Assembly: GCF_020829665.1 (NCBI RefSeq)
Contig: NZ_JAIVFT010000023.1
Span: forward strand, 1-64,000
Origin: Nostoc sp. CHAB 5824
GTDB taxonomy: Bacteria > Cyanobacteriota > Cyanobacteriia > Cyanobacteriales > Nostocaceae
DNA length: 64,000 nt
Direction: 5' to 3'
Below the pieces are notes generated by a model. It saw only the letters and a program-made list of their open reading frames with translations, did no database searches and was not told the DNA's origin. Shown here in pieces: positions 7,441 through 15,338 of the stretch. The translations under genes and the position numbers were made by a program. How positions within the stretch are numbered: the stretch's first letter is position 1; every line of letters begins with the position of its first letter.

Positions 7441-7614
7441 ATGGATACCATTGCAATCCCTGTTCTAAATCGCCCAGTAGATGCCACGATAAAGATTCCT
7501 CTTTCTAAAAGTATTACCAATCGGGCATTACTCGTCGCGGCCTTAGCGCCAGGTGACTCGATTTTAGAAAATGCCTTATTTAGTGAAGACTGGCATTTGC
7601 TATCACTGGTCTAA
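7441..7614 (+). pseudogene. aroA: Orphan 5' fragment of EPSP synthase gene (aroA)
   Basis: The 57-codon frame starts MDTIAIPVLNRPVDATIKIP and continues LSKSITNRALLVAALAPGDS ILENALFSED. This is the N-terminus of 3-phosphoshikimate 1-carboxyvinyltransferase, including the PEP-binding KSxxxR block. Homology stops at SED, just before the expected DDT motif region, and the frame ends six codons later. Full-length enzymes have about 430 residues, so it cannot be functional. A complete aroA must be elsewhere in the genome, since the shikimate pathway is essential. Confidence 0.8.
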
Positions 7615-7719
7615 AGGTTCCAAACATTGTAATAAAAGACTCTGGTTGTACAGCGAAAACTTTTCCCGATTACTTTACTCTATTTTTCCAAATGTTAGAA
7701 CAATAAAAGGTGAATTGCT

Positions 7720-8166
7720 ATGTCAAATATTCGAGAAGGAATGCCCGTACTTGTCCGTCATGAAGGAGATTGGGTAGGAACTTATACAGTAATTGATACA
7801 GCCGGAAAAATCCTCGACAAGTATGAGTCTCACTTAACTTGTCAATTTCCAGAAAATGGACCTCATCCCTATTACCAAATTAATCGCTACAAATGGTCTG
7901 ATGGGAAACAAGAAGAGTATGAATTTCCCGGAAGCTATAAAGATAACAAGCTGTGGTTTGACACCGATCGCATTCAAGGTAAAGCTTGGGAAGCCGATGA
8001 TTCAATTGTGATTTTGTGGTTTAGTTATAAAACAAACCCAGAAATGAGTTTATACGAAATGATCTATATTAGCCCTGACAATAACAATCGTGCCCGCACT
8101 TGGCATTGGTTTAAGAACAACAAAATTTTTCAACGCACCTTAATTCAAGAAGAACGGGTAAGATAG
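7720..8166 (+). CDS. DUF3598-like (lipocalin-fold) hypothetical protein
   Basis: A 148-residue soluble protein rich in aromatic residues. The start (REGMPVLVRHEGDWVGTYTV) and the pattern of short strands with W/Y (YYQINRYKWSDGK, WHWFKNNKIFQRT) resemble the cyanobacterial DUF3598 group, which is predicted to form a lipocalin-like barrel. The function is unknown. The ATG at 7720 is preceded by AGGTGAA at a good ribosome-binding distance. There is no signal peptide. The family call is by general resemblance. Confidence 0.6.
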   Translation: MSNIREGMPVLVRHEGDWVGTYTVIDTAGKILDKYESHLTCQFPENGPHPYYQINRYKWSDGKQEEYEFPGSYKDNKLWFDTDRIQGKAWEADDSIVILWFSYKTNPEMSLYEMIYISPDNNNRARTWHWFKNNKIFQRTLIQEERVR

Positions 8167-8205
8167 TAATTTCTTCGCTCAGAGATAATCACTCATTATT
8201 CTCCA

Positions 8206-8370
8206 GTCCGCGCAGGTGGACTACCCTGCGGGTGACGCTCCTTCTCTGCGAGACGCTACGCGAACGTCGCTACCGCTGCGCTAACGCTGAAAGCGTTCTC
8301 GTAAGAGTAGCTGCAAAGCGTCTATGTTTGTGTAGCGACGATTTCCAGTCGTTAGGCTTTCATCTCAAAT
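8206..8370. repeat. GC-rich repeat cluster upstream of hisS
   Basis: Inverted and direct GC-rich words (GAGACGCTACGCGAACGTCG, GCTGCGCTAACGCTGAAAGC, GTAGCGACGATTTCCAGTCG) fill the gap before hisS. They are of the interspersed Nostoc type; no gene is seen. Confidence 0.5.
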
Positions 8371-8392
8371 TTCAATTTAGTAAGGTATACGC

Positions 8393-9784
8393 ATGGCAAA
8401 AGGTGACAAAATAAACTTTTCTACTCCTAGCGGTTTTCCAGAATTTCTGCCTAGTGAAAAGCGTCTAGAATTATATTTGCTAGATATCATCCGTAAAGTT
8501 TTTGAAAGCTATGGATTTACGCCCATCGAAACGCCTGCTGTAGAACGTTTAGAAGTGCTGCAAGCTAAAGGAAATCAAGGCGACAATATCATTTATGGTA
8601 TTGACCCCATCCTGCCACCAAATCGACAAGCCGAGAGAGATAAATCGGGTGAAACTGGTTCAGAAGCAAGAGCTTTAAAGTTTGATCAAACAGTTCCATT
8701 AGCAGCGTATATTGCCCGTCACCTGAATGAGTTAACCTTTCCCTTTGCCCGCTACCAAACGGATGTGGTTTTTCGTGGTGAACGAGCAAAAGATGGGCGT
8801 TTTCGTCAGTTCCGCCAGTGTGATATTGATGTAGTTGCTCGTCGTGAACTCAGCTTGCTCTATGATGCTCAGATGCCTGCAATTATCACTGAGATATTTG
8901 AAGCGATAAATATTGGTAGTTTTTTGATTCGCATCAATAATCGTAAAGTTCTTACAGGTTTTTTTAAGTCAGTAGGAATTACTGAAGATAAAATTAAATC
9001 ATGTATTAGTATTGTTGATAATTTAGAAAAAATTGGTGAAAGTAAAGTAAAACAAGAATTAGAAAAAGAGAGTGTTTCAGGAGAACAAACTCAAAAAATT
9101 ATTGATTTTATTAAAATAGATGGTTCTGTTGATGAAGTATTAGATAAGCTTAAGCATCTCGCCCAAAATTTATCAGAAACCGAGCAATTAAGCCTGGGAG
9201 TTAGCGAATTAGAAACAGTAATTGCAGGCGTGCGTAATCTCGGAGTTGCCGAAAATCGTTTCTGTATTGATTTATCCATTGCCCGTGGTCTTGATTACTA
9301 TACTGGTACAGTTTACGAAACAACCTTATTAGGGCATGAAGCTTTAGGTAGTATCTGTTCTGGCGGGAGATATGAAGAATTAGTCGGGGTATTTTTGGGT
9401 GAAAAAATGCCTGGTGTAGGTATTTCTATAGGATTAACTCGCTTAATTAGTCGTTTGCTAAAAGCTGGTATTCTTAGTACCTTAGCTGCTACACCAGCCC
9501 AGGTGATGGTAGTAAATATGCAAGAAGATTTAATGCCAACTTATTTAAAAGTTTCGCAACATCTGCGTCAGGCTGGAATTAATGTGATCACTAACTTTGA
9601 TAAGCGTCCCTTGGGTAAACAATTTCAGCTAGCTGACAAGCAAGGAATTCAATTTTGTGTAATTATTGGTTCCGAGGAAGCAGCAGCACAAAAGTCCTCA
9701 CTGAAAGATTTGAAAACGGGTGAGCAAGTAGAGGTGCTACTAGTAGATTTGGCTGAGGAAGTTAAAAGAAGGCTTGCCTCATAA
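8393..9784 (+). CDS. hisS: Histidine--tRNA ligase
   Basis: A 463-residue class II aminoacyl-tRNA synthetase that charges tRNA-His in the cytoplasm. Motif 2 is seen around FRGERAKDGRFRQFRQCDID. The histidine-specific blocks are ARGLDYYTGTVYE and CSGGRYEELVG, and motif 3 is GVGISIGLTRL. The C-terminal anticodon-binding domain starts near residue 365 (PAQVMVVNMQED). The length is normal, though an insertion-like segment rich in Lys/Glu lies at residues 195-255. The gene stands alone, preceded by repeat DNA. Confidence 0.95.
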   Translation: MAKGDKINFSTPSGFPEFLPSEKRLELYLLDIIRKVFESYGFTPIETPAVERLEVLQAKGNQGDNIIYGIDPILPPNRQAERDKSGETGSEARALKFDQTVPLAAYIARHLNELTFPFARYQTDVVFRGERAKDGRFRQFRQCDIDVVARRELSLLYDAQMPAIITEIFEAINIGSFLIRINNRKVLTGFFKSVGITEDKIKSCISIVDNLEKIGESKVKQELEKESVSGEQTQKIIDFIKIDGSVDEVLDKLKHLAQNLSETEQLSLGVSELETVIAGVRNLGVAENRFCIDLSIARGLDYYTGTVYETTLLGHEALGSICSGGRYEELVGVFLGEKMPGVGISIGLTRLISRLLKAGILSTLAATPAQVMVVNMQEDLMPTYLKVSQHLRQAGINVITNFDKRPLGKQFQLADKQGIQFCVIIGSEEAAAQKSSLKDLKTGEQVEVLLVDLAEEVKRRLAS

Positions 9785-9802
9785 ACTACGAAAGTTCTAA
9801 GG

Positions 9803-9880
9803 GTAGGTTGGGTTGAGGAATAAACCCAATACCAAGAATCCTTGATTTCGTTGGGTTTCACTTTGTTCAACCCAACTTAC
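9803..9880. repeat. Palindromic interspersed repeat (GTAGGTTGGGTTGA type)
   Basis: The ends GTAGGTTGGGTTGA and TTCAACCCAACTTAC form imperfect inverted repeats around AAACCCAATACC ... CGTTGGGTTTCAC, giving a 78-bp hairpin-forming element of MITE type common in cyanobacterial genomes. It lies directly after hisS. Confidence 0.7.
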
Positions 9881-10002
9881 AAATATTTTATTTTTTCAGA
9901 GTTATAAAAGAACGCTAAGGAAGTTGGCCAGTCAACTGGGGGTTAAGATAGGTTTTATATAGCCAATTTGGATTGGGTCGCACCTTAATCAAGCAAAAAT
10001 AT

Positions 10003-10638
10003 ATGACAATTCTCAACGCTCGTAATTTATCCTTAGAAGAAGTTCAGCGTCTGTTTGGCTTTCAAGAACAATACAGTGAATCATTTTCTAACTACTTATC
10101 TCTAGAACCTCTCCTCGAAGTCGAACAACAAGAACTTCTGCAAATTAGAAATGACTTTCGACGCTACCTTACCGCAGGCAAAGTTTCTGAAGGTCAGGTA
10201 AAGTTTCTTGCAGTTGCCCCTTTATTAAGATTAGCTGGTTTTTATCGCTATCCTATCGAGATTCTTTTGGAAGAGAATATTGCTGATATTGAAGTTGAAG
10301 ATGAGGATATTAGAATTAAAGGAAGATTTGATATTTTAGCTATTAGTAAAGCCAAACATACAAAACCTCAAACATATTTTTGGGTACTGTTAATTGAATC
10401 TAAAAATAGTCAGATTGATATTTCAACAGGTTTACCTCAGCTACTAACTTATGCTTATAAAAATTTAGATAATCAAAAATCAGTTTGGGGATTAACGACT
10501 AACGGTAGAAGTTATCAGTTTGTCTATCTCGAACAAGGAAATCTCCCTATTTATTATCTGTTGCCAGAATTAAATTTAATGGAAAAAGAGCGTTCAAGTC
10601 AGTTACTACAAGTTTTGAAAGCAATTTGTCAGCTTTAA
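10003..10638 (+). CDS. Solitary HsdR-N-like nuclease-fold protein
   Basis: A 211-residue protein of the group often labelled type I restriction subunit R in cyanobacteria, although it has no helicase part. The PD-(D/E)XK core is visible as RFDILAISKA and, after a strand, WVLLIESKNSQIDIS, followed by a Gln-Leu-rich helix (GLPQLLTYAYK). The ATG at 10003 (MTILNARNLSLEEVQ) is chosen; the open frame reaches 9973 without a better start. No methylase or specificity gene is nearby, so classical restriction is unlikely. Its role is unknown. Confidence 0.7.
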   Translation: MTILNARNLSLEEVQRLFGFQEQYSESFSNYLSLEPLLEVEQQELLQIRNDFRRYLTAGKVSEGQVKFLAVAPLLRLAGFYRYPIEILLEENIADIEVEDEDIRIKGRFDILAISKAKHTKPQTYFWVLLIESKNSQIDISTGLPQLLTYAYKNLDNQKSVWGLTTNGRSYQFVYLEQGNLPIYYLLPELNLMEKERSSQLLQVLKAICQL

Positions 10639-10736
10639 AAGGGAATTTTTTTATGCTCAATACCAGGTAACGGAAACCTAGAAACCGCAATACTTCGTGT
10701 GACTTGTTTGTGAATCTTCACAATTTGCTGTAAGCT

Positions 10737-11435
10737 TTATATGTTACAGTTTACAAGTCTCCACGCGAGACAAGACGCGAACGACTGTAGCCGTATCCCC
10801 CCCGTAAACGTCTTCTCAAAGCCCTCAAATGGATAGTTCCCAAAAGCAGGCAAATGTCCTTGGAGCGAATCTGTTGTGAAGGTCAGGTCTGAGTAAGATT
10901 GCCAGTCGTTTAAATCTAAAAACATTCCTTTTCGCCATCCGACGCGATCGCCAAACTTTTCGTAATCTTTTCCAACGTTTTCCCAAATCCGCTTTTGCAC
11001 ACTAAACCCAAAGTGCCCACTGCTGTATTCTACCCACAGTTGGTCAATGGTGCGTAAGTCAGTGCAAGGAAAGTTATTAATAGATTCAGAATCAAGCCAG
11101 CCTTGTTGTTCTTTGCCAGTGGCTTTGAGCATAACAACCAGAGTTTCTTGATTAGCTTCTTTCCAATTCCCTGCTTTAAGTAAATCGCGTAATCGCATAT
11201 AGTCTACACCTTTTTCAGAGGAAAGACTATCATTCTCCTGTGTTGGTTTTGCAGTGGTTGTTTGAGTAAATTGCGGTTTTTGTTGCCGCCTCTCGATTTT
11301 TTCTTTGAGTATGCGATTGGCTGTCTGTTGTCCCAATAGCTTTGCTTGTTCTTGTTCCCTTGGCCGTTCCTTCTTTAGCTTTTCAGCAACCGCCCGAATT
11401 CCTCTAGCTACATCCGTAAAGGCTTCATCTTGCAT
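10737..11435 (-). pseudogene. GUN4-domain half of a split TIR-GUN4 gene
   Basis: A 232-residue frame. Residues 1-70 form a charged, probably coiled linker. Residues 78-225 are a GUN4 domain (DYMRLRDLLKAGNWKEANQE, then GKDYEKFGDRVGWR). GUN4 domains bind porphyrins such as Mg-protoporphyrin. The first residues (MQDEAFTDVARGIR) are the natural continuation of the TIR frame encoded upstream. Removing one A from GCAAGATG at about 11430 fuses the two frames into ...HNADEAFTDVARG. The gene is therefore probably a broken single gene, or a genuine overlapping pair in which this half starts at the ATG that overlaps the TIR stop. Confidence 0.75.
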
Positions 11436-11829
11436 TGTGCCAATTCCTTGACACTACAGGTTCAGCATTCTTAGGCAAAGCTTGAAGTTTTGCAAATGTT
11501 GCGCCACTCCAATCAACGCTTCGCAGAATAACCGGGATAACACAAGCCTCTCCAGCATGGTGACGTTCTATTGCCTTCTTAACTTCGACATCCCAGCAAT
11601 ATTTAGAAAAAAGAAAATCTGAACTGATGAGCAACAGAATGATGTCGGCGGTGTTTAAATTATCGTTAATTTGATGATCCCACTCTTCTCCAGGTAGTAT
11701 TTTGCGATCATGCCAGCTTGAAATCACACTTTGCCTTTCTAATATGGTCAGGTGTTTAGCTAGTTCATCCCGTAGAGTTTCGTCTTTGTGAGAGTAAGAA
11801 AAGAAAAGCTTTAACGATACCTCTGGCAT
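11425..11829 (-). pseudogene. TIR-domain half of a split TIR-GUN4 gene
   Basis: A 134-residue TIR domain. It starts VSLKLFFSYSHKDETLRDEL (box 1) and has the BB-loop region LPGEEWDHQINDNLNTADI and the block SSDFLFSKYCWDVEVKKA. E82 in that last block is the glutamate needed for NADase activity in enzymatic TIR domains. The frame ends HNAR-stop, exactly where the GUN4 frame begins 11 bases earlier on the same strand. No other protein of a defence system is adjacent. Whether the TIR half alone is made or active is unknown. Confidence 0.8.
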
Positions 11830-11927
11830 TTTTTGTCTAAGAAGTAAAATAAATCACACTTTAAGCAAATTATAGTGTAGCTAATTTGCTTGAGGAGTAA
11901 CGCCAATAGCTAGGGCAAAAGTGACGA

Positions 11928-12056
11928 CAACAAGCCCGCCTCAGAATGAATTCTGAGTCTAATAGCGAAAGCCTTCTAAAGACTACTGAGAAAAGGTTAT
12001 AGTCCGTTAAAACGGACTTTAGCTATTAGCCCGGAACTTTAGTTCTGGGCGGTTTA
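11928..12056. repeat. Interspersed repeat with two hairpins
   Basis: Contains GTCCGTTAAAACGGAC and CCCGGAACTTTAGTTCTGGG, each an inverted repeat, preceded by AATGAATTCTGAGTCTAATAGC. This composite is of a kind found in many Nostocales genomes. It lies upstream of the TIR gene and downstream of glycerate kinase. The hairpins could terminate transcription, but no T-run follows. Confidence 0.6.
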
Positions 12057-12114
12057 TGTCCCAATACAGTTGGGTTAAAGCCAAAAACCTTAACCTACAA
12101 TTTGAAATTACGAA

Positions 12115-13170
12115 TTACGAATTACGAATTAATCCGCAATACACTTTATCAAAGCTATGATCGGCATGAATCTCAATCACCATATCAACCACTGTTGCAT
12201 CTTTTACCAACGGCTTGATGAATAATTCCGGGTGAAGCGATCGCCAAAAATAATTGACAAATTGCTCTATCTCTGCATTGCTCATCCCCGATTTCCCCGC
12301 AGCAATCATCTGCTGTTCCGCTTGTTTACGCCACTCCAAAGAACAGCGGTAATCGGTGGGATATAGCACAATTAAGCTGTCTAATCGCTCCCACAGTAGT
12401 AAATAATCGTAAAGGCGACGATTAATATCACGGGCAAATGCTTTGTCTTCATCTGTGAGAATTGGCAGTGGTGCAGTATCAAATATATCTGCGTTTATTG
12501 GTCGCACACCCACAAACCAACCTTCAAATAGTACAATATCTACACCTGTGACCATTTCTGGATTAGTGCGATCGCCAGCACCTCCAAAAGCAGATTTATC
12601 AAAGCGGGGAACCATAACTGGGCTTTGCAACTGGCGAATCTGATCTAGTACATTTAAACCTAAATCTACATCGTGGGTTCCTGGTGGCCCGCGCCAAATC
12701 AAGCGGGGATCTTGCTGTGTTAAGACTAAGCGATCGCTGTAAGTTTTATATAAGTCATCTAAAGACAAACTCAGAGTCCGGTATCCCAACTGATCGAGAA
12801 TCAAGCTGAGAATTTTGCACATTGTGGTTTTACCAGTCCCTTGTCCTCCCAATATTCCCTGAATTAGAGGGCGTTCTAACTGTTGGCGCTGCGATGCTAT
12901 TTTGATCCCCAAAGGCAGCCACAAGTCCCATAATACTTGTAACATCTCCTTGGGTTCGATTTTCAGGGTAGTTTGGCAGAATTGGCTAAAAGCTGGGAGG
13001 ACAGATTTTAGTAAATGCGATCGCCTTTCTATAACTTCATCGACATTTTCAGGCGTGATCCCAAAAGCTTTAGCCCTTAAGCTATCTGCCAGCGCAGCTT
13101 CTCTTGCTTGCTGCTGCCAAGTTTCCCCTACCGCATCCGTTGCCAAAATTTTGCCCAGCCACAAATTCAT
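12115..13170 (-). CDS. glyK: D-glycerate 3-kinase (plant-type GLYK)
   Basis: A 351-residue P-loop kinase that phosphorylates D-glycerate to 3-phosphoglycerate, the last step of the photorespiratory glycolate pathway. The Walker A motif GGQGTGKTT is near residue 107. It is followed by the family blocks SLSLDDLYKTY and RGPPGTHDVDLG and by VPRFDKSAFGGAGDR. The N-terminal 90 residues are an extension typical of the cyanobacterial and plant enzyme. The Ycf20 gene lies 15 bp upstream on the same strand, so the two are probably co-transcribed. Confidence 0.92.
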   Translation of the reverse strand: MNLWLGKILATDAVGETWQQQAREAALADSLRAKAFGITPENVDEVIERRSHLLKSVLPAFSQFCQTTLKIEPKEMLQVLWDLWLPLGIKIASQRQQLERPLIQGILGGQGTGKTTMCKILSLILDQLGYRTLSLSLDDLYKTYSDRLVLTQQDPRLIWRGPPGTHDVDLGLNVLDQIRQLQSPVMVPRFDKSAFGGAGDRTNPEMVTGVDIVLFEGWFVGVRPINADIFDTAPLPILTDEDKAFARDINRRLYDYLLLWERLDSLIVLYPTDYRCSLEWRKQAEQQMIAAGKSGMSNAEIEQFVNYFWRSLHPELFIKPLVKDATVVDMVIEIHADHSFDKVYCGLIRNS

Positions 13171-13185
13171 AAATTCCCTATTTTC

Positions 13186-13518
13186 CTACGATCCCAGCTT
13201 AAAGGCTTCGAGAAACAAGCTGTACATGAAACCAACTTTGAGGAGATTTAGTGAGTCTATCAAGAGCGATCGTCTTGACAAAAAGCTGCGACTATAAAAT
13301 ATCCTACTGGTAATTTCCGTCAACAGTACTAAAAAAGCAGCTACCACAATATCCAATACACCCCGTTGTCCGGCTGTAGTGGAAACTGCGTTTCCCAGAA
13401 AAAAACCGAACAAAAAACTAATGATCAGCAAGGATAGTCGCCGCCAAGGATTTAAAAACCATTGCCCTAAGCGTGTAGCAATGGCATCGAATAAGTTATT
13501 GAGACGAGTGTTTTGCAT
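13186..13518 (-). CDS. ycf20: Ycf20-like membrane protein (DUF565)
   Basis: A 110-residue protein with two hydrophobic segments (about residues 25-48 and 55-72) and the Ycf20 pattern LNPWRRLSLLIISFLFGFFLG and RRSLLIDSLNLLKVGFMYSLFLEAFKLGS. In plants and algae, homologues in plastids influence non-photochemical quenching; the molecular role is unknown. It is upstream of, and probably co-transcribed with, the glycerate kinase gene. Confidence 0.85.
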   Translation of the reverse strand: MQNTRLNNLFDAIATRLGQWFLNPWRRLSLLIISFLFGFFLGNAVSTTAGQRGVLDIVVAAFLVLLTEITSRIFYSRSFLSRRSLLIDSLNLLKVGFMYSLFLEAFKLGS

Positions 13519-14319
13519 TACAAGGGCTTTTGGGGAAAAGTCAAGATATCTTGAAATATCTCTTATATTAAGGAGGATATTGGTTTTAGCATCAGCTTGT
13601 TTGCTAATATTGTAGATACTTACTGGAATTCCACTGTTTATTCAAATTTGCCAATTTTATCATCTTCACAGAAGTACAGTTTCTTAGAGGATGTTTGGAA
13701 GGTATAAATATTTAGTTTGATCCCCGGAACTAAGCCTTAACAAGGGGGAAAATAACTCAAATTTCCCCTTTTTAAAGGGAGCTAATCCGTTACGCGGCTT
13801 TTTTGACTTGTATTCCTGTGGGGAAGCAAGCTACGCCTATCGTCTCTTAACGGGAGAAGGAATTGGCGTGGATTTAGGAGGATCTCCAAACACTTGCTAT
13901 ATGAATAGAAACTTTCCAAGCATCCTCTTAAAAGGTAGCTTTTCATAACAGAAGATAAAATATACCACTTAGATTTATCTGAGGTTTGGCAAAGGACGCC
14001 TTGTTGAGTCCGTTAGCAATTTCAGGAAACTTTATTTTTTTATCTAAATGAATTGGCTGGCTCGGTATCTAATTTTCTTCTTTCTATCCAAGCCTACGGT
14101 CAAGCTCCGAAGTAATGGGTGTCTGTACCCTTTATTTGTCAACTATCAAAGAAATAATTTCCTCCAAATATTTTTTAATCAAAATGATCCTTATAATACA
14201 TTGGTCTACCCAATTTTAGGAAAGTCTATATTAGGCTACTTTCTATGATTGCCTTTTGTGATAATAGGCTACTATTTGGTCAAGCCTAGACAAAATATTT
14301 ATTTCTAATAACTATCAAT
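13519..14319. other. 800-bp intergenic region without a recognisable gene
   Basis: AT-rich DNA with an inverted pair AGGGGGAAAATAACTC/ATTTCCCCTTTTTAAAGGG at 13741-13785 and a GC-rich repeat fragment (GGGGAAGCAAGCTACGCCTA) near 13820. A 66-codon open frame at 14048-14248 has no protein-like character and is not called. The promoters for the diverging Ycf20 and secreted-protein genes must lie here, but no clear elements were found. Confidence 0.5.
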
Positions 14320-14955
14320 ATGAAATCTTCAGTATATCGTAACATCGGTATTACAGCTTCTTGCTTGGGACTGCTTGTTGCTCTGGTGGGATACTTTGGA
14401 GTGAGCATATCCTTTGAACCCGCAAGGCCAGATACATCTTCACAACTGCCAACTGAAACTACCCAGTGGGACACAACTTCGTCTACACCCGTTTCGTCTG
14501 AAAAAGGTATTTCCGCTAGTTTATCTACTCCAGCAACTACCCCAACCAATCAAGTAGAACATAGTAGTAAAGAGAACACTCATTCTGTCTTGGCAGAGCG
14601 TGATAAATCGGCAAGCAAAGCCAACGCTCAAGGGACTTTACGAATGAGCAATCAAACAAATCAGCCTGTAAGATTGGCCTTACTGGCGCGACAATCGGTA
14701 GCAAAAAGCTCTGGCACTAAACAGGTTAACTATGATATACCGGCACATTGGGATTTTGCTCCCCAAGAAGGTAGTGAGAAGGGACTGATTCTATCCCTAC
14801 CTGAGAATAATTTAAAGCTAGAGAAGGGGGATATTTTAGTTGCTTTCGCACAAGATGGTTCCCGTCGTTACTGGGGCCCCTATGTTGTCGGCGAAACTCA
14901 ATTACCTAAATGGAATTCCCAAAACAAAGAATGGCAACTAGTGCTGAGTCCATAG
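14320..14955 (+). CDS. Conserved cyanobacterial hypothetical, membrane-anchored
   Basis: A 211-residue protein with one N-terminal hydrophobic segment (residues 8-28) that acts as a signal or anchor. A Ser/Thr-rich, probably disordered linker follows (35-115), then a compact C-terminal domain (VNYDIPAHWDFAPQEGSEKG ... GDILVAFAQDGSRRYWGPYVVG). I do not recognise the domain. The layout suggests a periplasmic or thylakoid-lumen-facing protein. It stands alone on its strand. Confidence 0.65.
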   Translation: MKSSVYRNIGITASCLGLLVALVGYFGVSISFEPARPDTSSQLPTETTQWDTTSSTPVSSEKGISASLSTPATTPTNQVEHSSKENTHSVLAERDKSASKANAQGTLRMSNQTNQPVRLALLARQSVAKSSGTKQVNYDIPAHWDFAPQEGSEKGLILSLPENNLKLEKGDILVAFAQDGSRRYWGPYVVGETQLPKWNSQNKEWQLVLSP

Positions 14956-15338
14956 CCCATATTTAGTAGTACTGAATAACTAGTACGGCGGACGCGTAAA
15001 TTCAGCTACCATCAGCAAGACAAGTTGCTCTGAGCAAATTGTTCAAGATAGGCAAACTTTCGCCACATTAAATCTCTTGCAAAAATAGTTTTGCAAGAGG
15101 GGAAAGGGTAATTCTATCGCCGCTTTCCCCTTTACCCCTTACCCCTTTCCCCACTTCTGCAAGAAGTCTATTGTACTAGTCTGTTGGAAAAGTTTCTCTG
15201 GCAACTTAGAGCAACTGGCGTTACTGAACAGGAAAAGTGTAGAGTACTGTGGAGAAGAAAATTGTTGAATTTAAAACTCCGAAGAACAAAAGATAGATAA
15301 CCAACGACTATTGATTAGTGATTGTTGACTATTGACTA
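14956..15338. other. Intergenic region with inverted C/G-rich repeats
   Basis: No gene seen. It contains GAGGGGAAAGGGTAA opposite TTTCCCCTTTACCCCTTACC (15097-15157), which can pair into a long hairpin, and heptamer units (TTGACTA, TGATTGT) at 15310-15338 running up to the start codon of the next gene. Confidence 0.5.

Noticed and set aside
7571..7777. 68-codon frame between the aroA fragment and the DUF3598-like gene
   Set aside because: It overlaps the aroA remnant and the next gene in other frames and has no protein-like pattern.
14048..14248. 66-codon frame before the secreted hypothetical gene
   Set aside because: AT-rich, no ribosome-binding site, no recognisable family and poor codon character.
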